Positions 35,148 to 45,069 of a DNA stretch of 64,000 nucleotides are shown piece after piece; within the stretch, counting starts at the first letter, position 1, and every line of letters begins with the position of its first letter. The notes under the pieces are model-generated. The model was given only the letters and a program-made list of their open reading frames with translations, did not search any database and was not told where the DNA came from. A program made the translations under genes and the position numbers. The DNA is taken from positions 248,001 to 312,000 of the forward strand of contig NZ_AUGD01000004.1 in the NCBI RefSeq assembly GCF_000426845.1. Reading direction: 5' to 3'. This stretch comes from Bradyrhizobium sp. in8p8 (GTDB taxonomy: Bacteria > Pseudomonadota > Alphaproteobacteria > Rhizobiales > Xanthobacteraceae).

Positions 35148-35657
35148 ATGGTCCTTGGGTTGAGCCTGCCTGCTCTTACGCTGATCCATGTCGTCATCAG
35201 CCTGATCGCCATCGTTGCCGGCCTGGTCGTGATGTTCGGCCTGCTCGGCTCGAAGCCCATGCCGGGCCTCACTGCGAACTTCCTGCTGTTCACCATCCTC
35301 ACCAGCGCGACCGGTTTCCTGTTTCCATTCAAGGAGCTGCTGCCCTCGCACATCATCGGCATCATCTCGCTGGTGCTGCTCGCGGTCGCCTGCGTCGCTC
35401 TCTACGGCATGAAGCTCAAAGGCGTCTGGCGTCCGGTCTATATCGTGACCGCGATGATCTCGCTCTACTTCAACGTCTTCGTGCTGGTGATCCAATCGTT
35501 CCTGAAGGTGCCGGCGCTCGCCGCGCTCGCACCGGCCGTAGCGCCGGCGCCGCCCTCCGGTCCCGTGTTCGCCGTCGTGCAGGGCATCGTGCTGGTGTTC
35601 TTCGTCGTGCTCACAATAGGTGCGTGGCGCCGCTTCAGGCCGATGGCGTTTGCCTGA
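35148..35657 (+). CDS. four-helix integral membrane protein, function unknown
   Basis: 169 residues, very hydrophobic, with four predicted helices: LTLIHVVISLIAIVAGLVVMFGLL, FLLFTILTSATGFLFPF, IIGIISLVLLAVACVALYGM and the C-terminal VQGIVLVFFVVLTIGAW, plus a weaker segment AMISLYFNVFVLVIQSFL. A Pro/Ala linker APAVAPAPPSGP precedes the last helix. GAGGAG seven bases before ATG 35148 supports that start over ATG 35127. I recognise no functional family; homologues occur widely in rhizobia. Confidence 0.75.
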   Translation: MVLGLSLPALTLIHVVISLIAIVAGLVVMFGLLGSKPMPGLTANFLLFTILTSATGFLFPFKELLPSHIIGIISLVLLAVACVALYGMKLKGVWRPVYIVTAMISLYFNVFVLVIQSFLKVPALAALAPAVAPAPPSGPVFAVVQGIVLVFFVVLTIGAWRRFRPMAFA

Positions 35658-35787
35658 TCACACGATTCTCAACGTCCCCTCGTGATGCGGGCCATCGCAT
35701 TCGGGATCCCGCGCAACTAACTGCGGATCGCCGGCGCGAGCTCGTCCTCGCCTCATGCAACTGATCTTCATCGAAAGAGAGACATCC

Positions 35788-36612
35788 ATGCCCACCATCA
35801 CCACCAAAGACGGCGTCGAGATCTTCTACAAGGACTGGGGATCGGGCCAGCCGATCGTGTTCAGCCATGGCTGGCCGCTGTCGTCGGACGATTGGGACGC
35901 GCAGATGATGTACTTCGTTACGCGCGGCTATCGCGTCATCGCCCATGACCGCCGGGGCCACGGCCGCTCGGCGCAGGTCGCCGACGGTCACGACATGGAT
36001 CATTATGCCGACGATCTCGCTGCGCTCACTGCACATCTCGATCTCAACAATGCCATCCATGTCGGGCATTCCACCGGCGGCGGCGAAGTCGTGCACTACA
36101 TCGCCCGCCACGGCGAGAGCCGGGTGGCGAAGGCCGCGATCCTCTCGGCGGTGCCGCCGCTGATGGTGCAGACCGCTGCCAATCCGGGCGGTTTGCCGAA
36201 GAGCGTGTTCGACGATTTCCAGGCCCAGCTCGCGGCCGGCCGCTCGGCCTTCTATCGCGACATCGCCGCCGGCCCGTTCTACGGCTACAATCGCCCCGGC
36301 GTAAGACCACTCGAAGCGGTGATCCAGAATTGGTGGCGCCAGGGCATGATGGGCGGCGCCAAGGCGCATTACGACGGCATCGTGGCGTTCTCGCAGACCG
36401 ATTTCACCGAGGACCTCAAGAAGATCAACGTGCCCGTGCTGGTGATGCACGGCGATGACGACCAGATCGTGCCTTACGCCGATTCCGCCCCGCTGTCGGC
36501 CAAGCTGCTGAAGAAGGGTATCCTGAAAACCTACAAGGGCTTCCCGCACGGCATGCCGACTACGCACGCCGAAACCATCAACGCCGATCTCCTGGCGTTC
36601 TTCAAGGAGTGA
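35788..36612 (+). CDS. alpha/beta hydrolase, non-heme chloroperoxidase type
   Basis: 274 residues, the length and pattern of cofactor-free haloperoxidases/arylesterases. [26 protein letters not shown], nucleophile Ser95 in [12 protein letters not shown], acid residue in [10 protein letters not shown], and final His in [15 protein letters not shown] precedes ATG 35788. A decayed TetR-type gene lies just past its stop on the opposite strand, so it may have lost a neighbour regulator. Perhydrolase/esterase activity is likely; natural substrate unknown. Confidence 0.9.
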   Translation: MPTITTKDGVEIFYKDWGSGQPIVFSHGWPLSSDDWDAQMMYFVTRGYRVIAHDRRGHGRSAQVADGHDMDHYADDLAALTAHLDLNNAIHVGHSTGGGEVVHYIARHGESRVAKAAILSAVPPLMVQTAANPGGLPKSVFDDFQAQLAAGRSAFYRDIAAGPFYGYNRPGVRPLEAVIQNWWRQGMMGGAKAHYDGIVAFSQTDFTEDLKKINVPVLVMHGDDDQIVPYADSAPLSAKLLKKGILKTYKGFPHGMPTTHAETINADLLAFFKE

Positions 36613-36618
36613 GAGACC

Positions 36619-36942
36619 TCACTTCAATATTGCCTTGATCGCATCGAAGGTGCGCTAGACGAAAGCTTCCGGCTTCTCTCGCGCACCTTCGCCGCTCCAG
36701 CTCTCGCTGCGACGCGCATCCTCGATGATCGTCGTTTCGAAGTGGCGCTCCAGGAACAGCGCCGGCGCTGTGCGGCTCAGCCGCTCGCAAGTTTTCTGCA
36801 ATTTCCGCTGGCGCAAGCCGGGGTCGTCGTGGGCTTTTGCCCCTGCCGGCAATGGCTTGGCGTGATTCCTGACCGATCTCCCGACGACCTTGGAAGCCTT
36901 CAAATCGTTTCCGGCTCTTGCAAATTTGCACTCAGTGCACAT
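36619..36942 (-). pseudogene. decayed TetR-family regulator
   Basis: The minus-strand frame begins MCTECKFARAG; after about 46 residues it reads LRQRKLQKTCERLSRTAPALFLERHFETTIIEDA, a clear but worn copy of the TetR N-terminal helix-turn-helix start (LRxRKxxxTRERI..AALxLFLERGFExTTIEDI). The recognition helix and ligand domain are missing; after a short unrelated stretch there is an in-frame TAG, and then RTFDAIKAILK and TGA, like a TetR C-terminal end. I read it as an internal deletion. It faces the chloroperoxidase gene. Confidence 0.6.
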
Positions 36943-36993
36943 TTAGATCCGTCGCGGGCGTTTTCGCCTCGTGAAAGCCGCGGGAGGCATGGC

Positions 36994-37932
36994 ATGATCG
37001 ACTGGACCACGGCAGGCATCCCCACGCTCGGCGGCATGACCGCCGTCGTGACCGGAGCGACGGGCGGGCTCGGTTACGAGACGGCGATGGCGCTCGCTGG
37101 CGCCGGTGCCATCGTCATACTCACCGGACGCAACGACGCAAAGGGCCTGCAGGCGATCGAAGGCATTTGCGAGCGGTTTCCCGACGCGCTGATCGCCTAC
37201 GAGCATCTCGACCTCGCAAGCCTTGCCTCGATCGCCGATTTTGCCCGGCGCTTTGCTGCCGACAACGAACGGCTCGATCTCCTCGTCAACAATGCCGGCG
37301 TGATGGCCGTGCCGAAGCGGCAGCAGACGGAGGATGGATTCGAGATGCAGCTCGGCATCAATTATCTCGGTCATTACGCCCTGACGGCGCGGCTGCTGCC
37401 GCAGCTTCGCCGCGCCATTGCGCCCCGCGTCGTCAATCTCTCCAGCCTTGCGCACCGCGCCGGTGCGATCAATTTCGAGGATCTGCAAGGCAAGCACTGC
37501 TATCGTCCGTGGCGCGCCTACTGCCAGTCCAAGCTGGCGATGCTGATGTTTGCGCTGGAGCTCCAACGTCGCAGCGTCGCCGCCGGCTGGGGTCTGATGA
37601 GCCTTGCTGCTCATCCCGGCTACGCGCGGACTGACCTCATTGCGAACGGGCCGGGTGCCAACACGTTCCAAGGGCGGGTCGGCCGGCTGCTGCAGCCTTT
37701 GATCAGCCAGTCCGCTGCCGAAGGCGCGCTGCCCACGCTGTTCGCCGCGACCTCCCCTGACGCTGAGCCGGGTGGCTACTACGGTCCAAGCGGGTTTTGC
37801 GAATTGAAGGGGATCCCGGGGCCGGCAAGGATCATGCCGCAGGCGGAGGATCTCGCGGTGGCGGCCATGCTGTGGGATGCCTCGGCGACCTTGACCGGTC
37901 TATCCTTCGATGAGATCGCGGCGGCCGCGTGA
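36994..37932 (+). CDS. SDR-family oxidoreductase (retinol-dehydrogenase-like)
   Basis: 312 residues. Cofactor motif TGATGGLGYETA near 20-31, DLASLASI, NNAGVMAVP, NYLGHYALTARLL, Ser in NLSSLAHR and catalytic Tyr/Lys in YCQSK. The length and HRAGAINFED insert match the WW-domain-oxidoreductase/retinol-dehydrogenase type. GGGAGG six bases before ATG 36994 supports the start; the longer frame reads through the TetR remnant. Substrate unknown. Confidence 0.88.
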   Translation: MIDWTTAGIPTLGGMTAVVTGATGGLGYETAMALAGAGAIVILTGRNDAKGLQAIEGICERFPDALIAYEHLDLASLASIADFARRFAADNERLDLLVNNAGVMAVPKRQQTEDGFEMQLGINYLGHYALTARLLPQLRRAIAPRVVNLSSLAHRAGAINFEDLQGKHCYRPWRAYCQSKLAMLMFALELQRRSVAAGWGLMSLAAHPGYARTDLIANGPGANTFQGRVGRLLQPLISQSAAEGALPTLFAATSPDAEPGGYYGPSGFCELKGIPGPARIMPQAEDLAVAAMLWDASATLTGLSFDEIAAAA

Positions 37933-37956
37933 GCGGCGAATCCCAGGGGCATCCCG

Positions 37957-38616
37957 ATGCGAGTCATGATCTTCGGCGCGACCGGCATGGTCGGGCAGGG
38001 CGTTTTGCGCGAATGTCTCGTCGATCCGGGCATCGATCATGTGCTCGTGGTCGGCCGCAGCCCGACCGGTGTGCGGAACGCCAAGCTCACGGAGATCATC
38101 CACGATGACTTCCTGAATTATTCCGCGATCGAAGGCAGGCTCACCGGCTACGACGCCTGCTTTTTCTGCCTCGGCGTCTCCTCGATCGGCATGAGCGAGG
38201 AGCGCTACCGCCACCTTACCTACGACCTCACGCTCGCGGCGGCCACGATGCTGGCACGGCTCAATCCGCGGATGATTTTCACCTATGTCACCGGCGCCGG
38301 CACCGATTCCACGGAGCAGGGCTCGCGGATGTGGGCGCGGATCAAGGGCAAGACCGAGAACGACCTTCTCAAACTGCCGTTCAAAGCCGCCTACATGTTT
38401 CGCCCCGCAGCGATCCAGCCCCTGCACGGCGCCCGGTCCAAGACCGCCTGGGTGCAGGCCGTCTATGCCGTGAGCGGACCGCTCTGGTCGGTGCTGCGCC
38501 GGATATCGCCGCGGCTTGTGACCTCGACCGAGCAGATCGGCCGAGCCATGATCCGCGTGGCCAGAGAGGGGTATCCGCGCAAGGTGCTGGAGGTGGAGGA
38601 TATCAATAGCCTCTAG
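37957..38616 (+). CDS. NAD(P)-binding atypical SDR / NmrA-like protein
   Basis: 219 residues. FGATGMVGQGVLRECL is a Rossmann glycine motif of the atypical (extended) SDR type; CLGVSSIGMSEERYRHLTYDLT and YVTGAGTDSTEQGSRMWARIKGKTENDL resemble HTATIP2/NAD-epimerase-like proteins. The catalytic Tyr-x-x-x-Lys is not obvious (WARIKGKTE), so it may bind NADPH as a regulatory protein. It starts 24 bases after the previous SDR gene and probably shares its transcript. Confidence 0.8.
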   Translation: MRVMIFGATGMVGQGVLRECLVDPGIDHVLVVGRSPTGVRNAKLTEIIHDDFLNYSAIEGRLTGYDACFFCLGVSSIGMSEERYRHLTYDLTLAAATMLARLNPRMIFTYVTGAGTDSTEQGSRMWARIKGKTENDLLKLPFKAAYMFRPAAIQPLHGARSKTAWVQAVYAVSGPLWSVLRRISPRLVTSTEQIGRAMIRVAREGYPRKVLEVEDINSL

Positions 38617-38695
38617 GGCGTCGGGCCGCTAGTTTGGACGGAAATTTCGGGGCCTACGCGCGTTGAGCCCCATCCCACAAGGAGAAGCGCCGGCG

Positions 38696-39139
38696 ATGTC
38701 GCCCCAGCTCAAACTGATCGCGCTCGATGCCGACGATCTCGCCGTGATCTCGACCCATGTCCAGGATGCCCGCGTCCAGACGTCCGACATCATCTGGCGG
38801 CAGAGCGAGAAGCGGCTCGTGGTCGGAATGAGCCGGCTGGACTGGGAGCAGACATTGGAGGGCGAGGCCGAGCCGCGAAGGCTGGTCGCCGCGCTCCGTT
38901 TCGACCGTGTGCTCGCCTGCAAGTCGCGCAACATCGATCTCGCCGCGCCGGACAAGGTGCTGGACCTCGTCGGGATCGAATTTCACCCCCAGAACGGGCG
39001 TCACGAGGAGCCCAGCGGCAGCGCCCTGCTTTTGTTCGCCGAGGGCGGCGCCATCCGCCTCGACGTCGAATGCCTGGAATGCGAGCTGACCGACCTCGGA
39101 GCGGACGCGCTGGGGACGGGACCGGGCATCGAGGAATGA
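38696..39139 (+). CDS. DUF2948 family protein
   Basis: 147 residues. LKLIALDADDLAVISTHVQDARVQTSDIIW, FDRVLACKSRNID and LDLVGIEFHPQ are characteristic of DUF2948, a small protein almost always found directly before hisD in Rhizobiales. Start ATG 38696 is preceded by AAGGAG at a long spacing (11). It heads the block DUF2948-hisD-UPF0262-phosphatase-maf-yacG. Function is not known; genomic conservation suggests a housekeeping role. Confidence 0.82.
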   Translation: MSPQLKLIALDADDLAVISTHVQDARVQTSDIIWRQSEKRLVVGMSRLDWEQTLEGEAEPRRLVAALRFDRVLACKSRNIDLAAPDKVLDLVGIEFHPQNGRHEEPSGSALLLFAEGGAIRLDVECLECELTDLGADALGTGPGIEE

Positions 39140-39292
39140 GGCGGTATGCCAGCGCCCGGTAGACCGGTGTCCTTCCGGCGGCCCGCCGGTACGACATCTC
39201 GCAAGGGTTGACGGCGGGGGGCCGCCGCGCCATTGAGCAGGGGGTTGGTGCGCCGATCCGCCCTCCAAGACCAGCTGGAAGCCAAGCGAAAT

Positions 39293-40588
39293 ATGCCCGT
39301 TCGCCTCGACCGCAGCAGCGACGATTTTGACCAGCGATTCGCCGCCTTCCTCGGCGCCAAGCGCGAGGCTTCGGCCGATGTCGAGGCTGCCGCGCGGGTG
39401 ATCGTCGACGACGTCGCCAAGCGTGGCGATGCGGCCCTGCTCGAAGCCACGGCAAAGTTCGACCGCTTGAAGCTGGATGCCGGGGGCTTGCGCGTTTCCG
39501 CAGCCCAGATCGAGGACGCCGTGAAGGCCTGCGAGGCGGCGACGCTGGATGCGCTCAAGCTCGCGCGGGATCGCATAGAGACCTATCACCGCCGTCAGCT
39601 TCCGAAGGACGAGCGCTTCACCGACCCGCTCGGCGTCGAGCTCGGCTGGCGCTACACCGCGATCGAATCCGCCGGCCTCTATGTGCCGGGCGGCACCGCG
39701 GCCTATCCATCCTCCGTGCTGATGAATGCGGTGCCCGCAAAAGTGGCCGGCGTGTCGCGTCTGGTGATGGTGGTGCCTTCGCCCGACGGCAAGCTCAATC
39801 CCCTGGTGCTGGCGGCCGCGCATCTCGGGGGCGTCACCGAGATCTACCGCGTCGGCGGCGCGCAGGCGATCGCCGCGCTCGCGCACGGCACAGCGACCAT
39901 CGCGCCGGTCGCAAAGATCGTCGGCCCCGGCAACGCCTATGTCGCCGCCGCCAAGCGGCTGGTGTTCGGCAAGGTCGGCATCGACATGATCGCCGGCCCC
40001 TCGGAGGTGCTCGTGATCGCCGACGACACCGGCAATGCCGACTGGATCGCCGCCGACCTGCTGGCGCAGGCCGAGCACGATGCCAGTGCACAATCGATCC
40101 TGATCACGGACTCCGCGCGCCTTGCCGCCGATGTCGAGAAGGCGGTCGAAGCGCAATTGAAGACGTTGCCGCGCGCCGCGATCGCGGGCGCCTCCTGGGC
40201 AGAGTTCGGCGCGGTCATCTTGGTGAAGAACCTCGGCGAGGCGATCCCGCTCGCGGACGCCATCGCGGCCGAGCATCTCGAGATCATGACTGACGATCCC
40301 GATGCGCTCGCCGCGAAGATACGCAATGCGGGTGCCGTCTTCCTTGGTCCCCATACGCCCGAGGCGATCGGCGATTATGTCGGCGGCTCCAATCACGTGC
40401 TGCCGACGGCCCGCTCGGCGCGATTTTCCTCAGGGCTCTCGGTGCACGATTTCATAAAGCGCACCTCGATCCTGAAATGCGGCCCAGATCAATTGCGTGC
40501 GCTGGGCCCGGCCGCGATGACGCTCGGCAAGGCGGAGGGGCTGGACGCCCATTCGCGTTCGATTGGATTGCGCCTCAATCTGTCATGA
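39293..40588 (+). CDS. hisD: histidinol dehydrogenase
   Basis: 431 residues, typical for HisD. Zn-dependent, catalyses L-histidinol to L-histidine in two NAD-linked steps. Landmarks: [71 protein letters not shown], the HisD signature in [16 protein letters not shown] and the metal/active region GSNHVLPT with [11 protein letters not shown] 39293 gives the conserved start MPVRLDRSS; its ribosome site is weak. It overlaps the UPF0262 gene by four bases. Confidence 0.96.
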   Translation: MPVRLDRSSDDFDQRFAAFLGAKREASADVEAAARVIVDDVAKRGDAALLEATAKFDRLKLDAGGLRVSAAQIEDAVKACEAATLDALKLARDRIETYHRRQLPKDERFTDPLGVELGWRYTAIESAGLYVPGGTAAYPSSVLMNAVPAKVAGVSRLVMVVPSPDGKLNPLVLAAAHLGGVTEIYRVGGAQAIAALAHGTATIAPVAKIVGPGNAYVAAAKRLVFGKVGIDMIAGPSEVLVIADDTGNADWIAADLLAQAEHDASAQSILITDSARLAADVEKAVEAQLKTLPRAAIAGASWAEFGAVILVKNLGEAIPLADAIAAEHLEIMTDDPDALAAKIRNAGAVFLGPHTPEAIGDYVGGSNHVLPTARSARFSSGLSVHDFIKRTSILKCGPDQLRALGPAAMTLGKAEGLDAHSRSIGLRLNLS

Positions 40589-41082
40589 CAAAGCCGCCCG
40601 TACAGGACGACTCGACCAACCGCATCGTCGGCGTCACGCTCGACGAGGAATCGATCGGCCGTTCCGGGCCTGACATCGAGCATGAGCGCGCGATCGCGAT
40701 CTACGATCTGATCGAGCAGAACCTGTTCGCGCCCGAGGGCGCGGAGGGAAAGGGCCCGTTCACGCTGCATATCGGCATCACCGGCAACCGGCTGATGTTC
40801 GACATCCGCCGCGAGGACGGCACGCCCGTGGTCGCGCATCTCTTGTCGCTGACGCCGTTCCGGCGGATCGTGAAGGATTATTTCATGATCTGCGACAGCT
40901 ATTATCAGGCGATCCGCACCGCGACCCCGGACAAGATCGAGGCCATCGACATGGGCCGCCGCGGCATCCATGACGAGGGATCGCGCACGCTCCAGGAACG
41001 GCTGAAGGGCAAGGTGCGGGTCGATTTCGAGACCTCGCGGCGGCTGTTCACGCTCATCACCGTCCTTCATTGGAAAGGCTGA
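40585..41082 (+). CDS. UPF0262 family protein
   Basis: 165 residues. [55 protein letters not shown] and [23 protein letters not shown] are the conserved blocks of UPF0262, a rhizobial family of unknown function. It overlaps the hisD stop (ATGA) and shares the transcript. A repeat element follows directly past its stop. No catalytic motif is obvious. Confidence 0.9.
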   Translation: MTKPPVQDDSTNRIVGVTLDEESIGRSGPDIEHERAIAIYDLIEQNLFAPEGAEGKGPFTLHIGITGNRLMFDIRREDGTPVVAHLLSLTPFRRIVKDYFMICDSYYQAIRTATPDKIEAIDMGRRGIHDEGSRTLQERLKGKVRVDFETSRRLFTLITVLHWKG

Positions 41083-41084
41083 TC

Positions 41085-41133
41085 GCGCATGATCCCGAAA
41101 GGTGGGAACCGGTTTTCGGATCGGATCATGCGC
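41085..41133. repeat. RIME-like palindromic repeat
   Basis: Perfect inverted ends GCGCATGATC (41085-41094) and GATCATGCGC (41124-41133), with internal CCGAAA..TTTCGG and core GGTGGGAACCGGTTTTCGG. This is a short intergenic palindrome widespread in rhizobia. It separates UPF0262 from the phosphatase gene inside the his block and may process or end part of the transcript. Confidence 0.75.
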
Positions 41134-41154
41134 AAAGATAAAAGAGCGTGAGCG

Positions 41155-41622
41155 ATGGCTGCGCCCTCACGCGCAAGCAATCCGCAATCGGTGCTGTTCG
41201 CCTGTGCGATGAACAGCGTGCGCTCGCCGATGGCCGCAAGCCTGTTGCTGCACATGTTTCCCCAGGGCCTCTACGTGAAGTCGGCCGGCACCAAGAAAGG
41301 CGAGCTCGACCCGTTCGCCGTGGCCGTGATGGCCGAGCTCGGCCAGGATATCTCGGCTCACAAGCCCCAGACCTTCGAGGAGCTGGAGGATTGGGAGGGG
41401 CTGAATTTCGACCTCATCATCACGCTCTCGCCCGAGGCGCATCACAAGGCGCTGGAGCTGACGCGGACGCTCGCGGCCGACGTCGAGTACTGGCCGACGC
41501 AGGATCCCACCACGATCGAAGGCAGCCGTGAGCAGAAGCTCGCGGCCTATCGCGAGGTCTGCGACCAACTCCTGATGCGCATCCGGAGACGGTTCGCCAA
41601 GACAGGCGCGGCGAGCGGCTAG
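41155..41622 (+). CDS. low-molecular-weight protein-tyrosine-phosphatase-like protein
   Basis: 155 residues. The P-loop reads [18 protein letters not shown], a variant of CxxNxxRS, and the general-acid region is in [28 protein letters not shown]. The first cysteine of the phosphatase loop (CAMNSVRS) is present. It belongs to a rhizobial branch near arsenate reductases of the ArsC/LMW-PTP fold. It is in the conserved his-maf block. Start ATG 41155 lies 22 bases past the repeat; real activity and substrate unknown. Confidence 0.87.
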   Translation: MAAPSRASNPQSVLFACAMNSVRSPMAASLLLHMFPQGLYVKSAGTKKGELDPFAVAVMAELGQDISAHKPQTFEELEDWEGLNFDLIITLSPEAHHKALELTRTLAADVEYWPTQDPTTIEGSREQKLAAYREVCDQLLMRIRRRFAKTGAASG

Positions 41623-41777
41623 CACGCGGTGTTCGTAACACCGGCGTCACAGGATGCAGGCACAGCCATGTCGAGAGGCTCGAATCACCAAACCTCGGGT
41701 TCCCGGGTTGTGAAATCAGCCCCCTTCCGATAGGTTCCGCGCGCAATTCACCCCCGCTTCATCTCCCAAATCACCTG

Positions 41778-42407
41778 ATGCTTGGCCGCCCCAAATTCGT
41801 ACTTGCCTCCGGTTCGCCGCGGCGCCTGTCGCTGCTCAACCAGGCCGGCATCGAGCCGGACGCGCTCAGGCCGGCCGACGTCGACGAGACGCCGAGGCGG
41901 GGCGAGCTGCCGCGCGCCTGCGCCAACCGGCTCGCGCGGGCCAAGGCTGACGCCGCGCTGAAATCGGTGCAACTCGACGACGAGCTGCGCGGCGCCTTCA
42001 TCCTCGCCGCCGACACCGTGGTCGCGGTCGGCCGCCGCATCCTGCCCAAGGCCAACCTCGTGGACGAGGCCGCGCAATGCCTGCGGCTGCTGTCGGGCCG
42101 CAACCACCGTGTCTACACCGCGATCTGCCTCGTCACGCCGCGCGAGGCCTTCCGCCAGCGCCTGGTCGAGACCCGCGTCCGCTTCAAGCGCCTATCCGAG
42201 GACGACATCCAGGCCTATATCGGCTCGGGCGAATGGCGCGGCAAAGCCGGCGGCTACGCCGTGCAGGGCATTGCCGGCTCCTTCGTGGTCAAGATGGTGG
42301 GGTCCTACACCAACGTCGTCGGCCTGCCGCTCTACGAGACCACGGCGCTCCTCGGCGGCGAGGGCTTTCCGATCCGCTTCGGCTGGCTCAATACCACCGC
42401 CGTGTAA
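41778..42407 (+). CDS. maf: Maf-like nucleoside triphosphate pyrophosphatase
   Basis: 209 residues. [18 protein letters not shown] carries the Maf signature Sx[30 protein letters not shown] the substrate loop, and [24 protein letters not shown] the catalytic Asp loop. Maf proteins hydrolyse non-canonical or modified dNTPs/NTPs (m7GTP, dTTP, UTP) as house-cleaning. Which subclass this is cannot be told. In other Rhizobiales an infA gene lies between the phosphatase and maf; here the 155-base gap carries no such gene. Confidence 0.92.
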   Translation: MLGRPKFVLASGSPRRLSLLNQAGIEPDALRPADVDETPRRGELPRACANRLARAKADAALKSVQLDDELRGAFILAADTVVAVGRRILPKANLVDEAAQCLRLLSGRNHRVYTAICLVTPREAFRQRLVETRVRFKRLSEDDIQAYIGSGEWRGKAGGYAVQGIAGSFVVKMVGSYTNVVGLPLYETTALLGGEGFPIRFGWLNTTAV

Positions 42408-42551
42408 GGCCGAAGGCCGCAGCCCGAACAAAGCTGCAAAACAACCCCATGCACAGTAGACGGGCCGCGACGGCCCCATGCGCCGGCGCCTCGGGAATCC
42501 GTTTCCTGACAGGCGCTTGAAGCCCTTCACCTCGTATAAGCTGCCGACACC

Positions 42552-42734
42552 ATGAATGACCAAGCCGAAAAGCCCGCCACCCCGCGGAAGGCCTGCCCGA
42601 TCTGCGGCAAGCCGCAGTCGGAGAAGACCCGCCCGTTCTGCTCCTCCCGCTGCCGCGACGTCGACCTGAACCGCTGGCTGAAGGGCTCCTATGTCATCCC
42701 CGGCCGCGATGACGACGTCGATGAGGAAGAATAG
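42552..42734 (+). CDS. yacG: DNA gyrase inhibitor YacG
   Basis: 60 residues. Four cysteines for one zinc, C15-x2-C18 and C30-x3-C34 ([22 protein letters not shown]), are exactly the YacG pattern. YacG binds GyrB and inhibits gyrase. It is the last gene of the conserved block after maf and shortly precedes tRNA-Phe. The tail [10 protein letters not shown] is acidic. Confidence 0.93.
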   Translation: MNDQAEKPATPRKACPICGKPQSEKTRPFCSSRCRDVDLNRWLKGSYVIPGRDDDVDEEE

Positions 42735-42918
42735 CAACACTTTCAATCGCTTGTGAGTATCTATGGCGCGCGGCGCGCCAGCCGCAGCCGGGCCGCCGTA
42801 CCTTGTGCACAGCCGGGCCGCGCCCGACGAAGACTGTTGGCGAAGCCGGGTGGACAGGCCGCCCCGCGCCCACTATAAACCGCCCGCTCGATGGGCTTTG
42901 GCCCCTCTCTTGGAGCAC

Positions 42919-42994
42919 GCCCAGGTAGCTCAGTTGGTAGAGCATGCGACTGAAAATCGCAGTGTCGGTGGTTCGATTCCGCCCCTGGGCACCA
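42919..42994 (+). tRNA. tRNA-Phe (GAA)
   Basis: 76 bases with CCA encoded. Acceptor GCCCAGG pairs with CCTGGGC; D-arm AGCTCAGTTGGTAGAGC; anticodon stem-loop TGCGA-CTGAAAA-TCGCA with GAA; variable GTGTC; T-arm GGTGG-TTCGATT-CCGCC. Discriminator A. Confidence 0.98.
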
Positions 42995-43055
42995 CTTCTT
43001 CCGGGAATATCTCAGGCACCGCTCTCCTTGGCCTGATGCCGTGCCCTGAGCCGCC

Positions 43056-44273
43056 TCAGCTCCGACGCGCAAACACCAGCTGCCCGACGTCGATCTTTCC
43101 GGCCCTGAAGCCGGCCTCGCAGTAGCACAGATAATATTCCCACAGCCGGCGGAAGGGCTCATCGAAGCCGAGCGAGGTCAGGTCGCTCCAGGCCTGGCTG
43201 AAATTGTCGCGCCAGAGCGCGAGCGTCTTTGCATAGTCCTGTCCGAACAGGCGCTCGCGAATGACGGGCATCTCGAAGCGCTCGCCGAGCGTGCGCAGGA
43301 TGCTGGTCGAAGGCAGCATCCCTCCGGGAAAGATGTATCTCTGGATGAAGTCCACGCGCTGCCGATAGCTGTCGAAGAGCTCGTCGCGAACGGTGATGGC
43401 CTGGATGCCCGCCAGGCCGCCCGGTTTCAGCCGTTGGGACAGCTGGCTGAAATAGGCCGGCCAGAATTGCTCGCCGACCGCCTCGATCATCTCGATGGAG
43501 GCGATGCGGTCGAAGCGACCGTCCTGGTCGCGATAATCCTGCAACCGCACCTCGACCTTCTCCGCGAGCCCGGCCTCGTGAATTCGTCGGCTGGCAAATT
43601 CGTGCTGCTCCTTGCTGATGGTGAGTGCCAGCACGGTGGCGCCGTAAGTCTTCGCGGCAAATTCGGCGAATCCGCCCCACCCGCATCCGATCTCGAGCAC
43701 GCTCTGTCCGGGCTGCAATTCGATCGCCTTTGCGAGTTGCTCGTACTTGTGTCGTTGAGCGGCGGGCAGGTCGGCCGTTTCGGTCGAGAACAGAGCCGAT
43801 GAGTAGGTCATGCTGGTATCGAGCCACGCCGCGAAGAACTCGTTGCCGAGATCATAGTGCCTGTGGATGTTGTGCCTCGAGCCCTGTCTCGTGTTTCGGC
43901 GCAGCCGATGAAGTGCCCGCCGGCAGAGGCGGACCAGCACATTCCCGGCAAAGGCGCTGTCGACCAGATCTTCGTTGAGACAGAACAGATAGAGAAGCTG
44001 GGTGAGATCGGGCGTGGTCCAATCGCCTCTTATGTACGCCTCGGCCATGCCGATGTCGCCGCCCAGGACGAGGCTGCGCGCGAACCTGTAATTGTTGAGT
44101 TCGATCGTGGCCGATGGACCCGGAAGCTGGCCGCGCAAAGCAACAACTCTCCGGTCGGGGAGGCGCACATGAACGGTGCCGTACCTGAGCTGCGATGCAA
44201 GGCGCAGGGCCAGCCGGGCAAGGAATGGAACACCATCGAATTGGACGGAGTGACGAGCGGCAGCGAGGTCCAT
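43056..44273 (-). CDS. cfa: cyclopropane-fatty-acyl-phospholipid synthase
   Basis: 405 residues. SAM-binding motif VLEIGCGWGGFAEFAAKTYG, followed by LTISKEQHEFASRR, YRDQDGRFDRIASIEMIEAVGEQFWPAYF and FIQRYIFPGGMLPS, all standard for CFA synthases (length close to the usual 380-420). It adds methylene to unsaturated membrane phospholipids. Third gene of a minus-strand operon (FAD oxidoreductase, DUF1365, cfa) behind an RpoE-type promoter, so it is predicted to be part of a singlet-oxygen/stress response. Confidence 0.94.
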   Translation of the reverse strand: MDLAAARHSVQFDGVPFLARLALRLASQLRYGTVHVRLPDRRVVALRGQLPGPSATIELNNYRFARSLVLGGDIGMAEAYIRGDWTTPDLTQLLYLFCLNEDLVDSAFAGNVLVRLCRRALHRLRRNTRQGSRHNIHRHYDLGNEFFAAWLDTSMTYSSALFSTETADLPAAQRHKYEQLAKAIELQPGQSVLEIGCGWGGFAEFAAKTYGATVLALTISKEQHEFASRRIHEAGLAEKVEVRLQDYRDQDGRFDRIASIEMIEAVGEQFWPAYFSQLSQRLKPGGLAGIQAITVRDELFDSYRQRVDFIQRYIFPGGMLPSTSILRTLGERFEMPVIRERLFGQDYAKTLALWRDNFSQAWSDLTSLGFDEPFRRLWEYYLCYCEAGFRAGKIDVGQLVFARRS

Positions 44274-44276
44274 GGT

Positions 44277-45065
44277 TCAAGTCTCGCGTTGTTTCAAGCG
44301 GGGCAGGTAGGGGACACCCTTCAGCCAAAGCCGCATCGCTTCCCAGTGTATAGCTGCGATCACCTTGAACGTGAGGAAGGGCAGGGCGACGAGCGCCGCC
44401 AGCAGCGAGCGGCTGTTCAGGGCGCGCCGTCGTCCGCTGAATGCTGCCGCGAACATCGCGCCTTGCTCGCCCGTCTGCACGATTCTGACCGTCACGTTTT
44501 GCGCCGGTGGAGAAATGCTGAAGCGGTAGTGTGTTCCCATCTCCATGAAGGGTGAAACGTAGAACTCCTTCGCCTGGTTCTGTCGTATTGCGCCGCCCGG
44601 TCGTGCATCCTGCACGGGCAGGACGTAGGAGTGCATCTCGCCGAAGGTGTTGCGGACCTCGTAGATCAACAGCGCAAGATCGCCCGACGCCGCATAGCAG
44701 AAATAGACCGAAAGCGGGTTGAACACGTAGCCCAGAACGCTGGGATAACAGAGAAGGAGAACGCGACCGCCCGAGAGGTCGACGCCGCGCTCGGCCGCCA
44801 GTCGTCGGGCGTGCTGGCTGAGGCACCCGCCTTTGCCGTCGCCGTGGTCGCACTCGTGGAAGCTGAAGGGGGCTGCTCGGTTGATGCCGAATAGCCAGGA
44901 CTGGCGATCCGCCTCGTTCAAGCGGTCAAGGTCGATCAAGAGGCTCATCACGCGATAGGTGAACCTGTGCTGCACGGGCCGCCAGCGCGCGTGCAGCACC
45001 TTTCCCCAGTAGAGCGCTGCCGGCGCTGTCGCATTCTCCGCGTTGGCCGGTTTCGTTGGCGTCAT
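44277..45065 (-). CDS. DUF1365 family protein
   Basis: 262 residues. YWGKVLHARWRPVQHRFTYRVMSLLIDLDRL, LLCYPSVLGYVFNPLSVYFCY and GEMHSYVLP with KEFYVSPFMEMGTHYRFS are the conserved DUF1365 blocks. The family is constantly paired with the FAD oxidoreductase and CFA synthase genes, as here (spacers of four and three bases), which points to membrane-lipid modification. No catalytic residues are established in the sequence. Confidence 0.9.
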   Translation of the reverse strand: MTPTKPANAENATAPAALYWGKVLHARWRPVQHRFTYRVMSLLIDLDRLNEADRQSWLFGINRAAPFSFHECDHGDGKGGCLSQHARRLAAERGVDLSGGRVLLLCYPSVLGYVFNPLSVYFCYAASGDLALLIYEVRNTFGEMHSYVLPVQDARPGGAIRQNQAKEFYVSPFMEMGTHYRFSISPPAQNVTVRIVQTGEQGAMFAAAFSGRRRALNSRSLLAALVALPFLTFKVIAAIHWEAMRLWLKGVPYLPRLKQRET

Positions 45066-45069
45066 CGTG

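Noticed and set aside
41623..41777. infA expected between the phosphatase gene and maf
   Set aside because: The gap of 155 bases has no S1-type frame of about 72 residues in any orientation.
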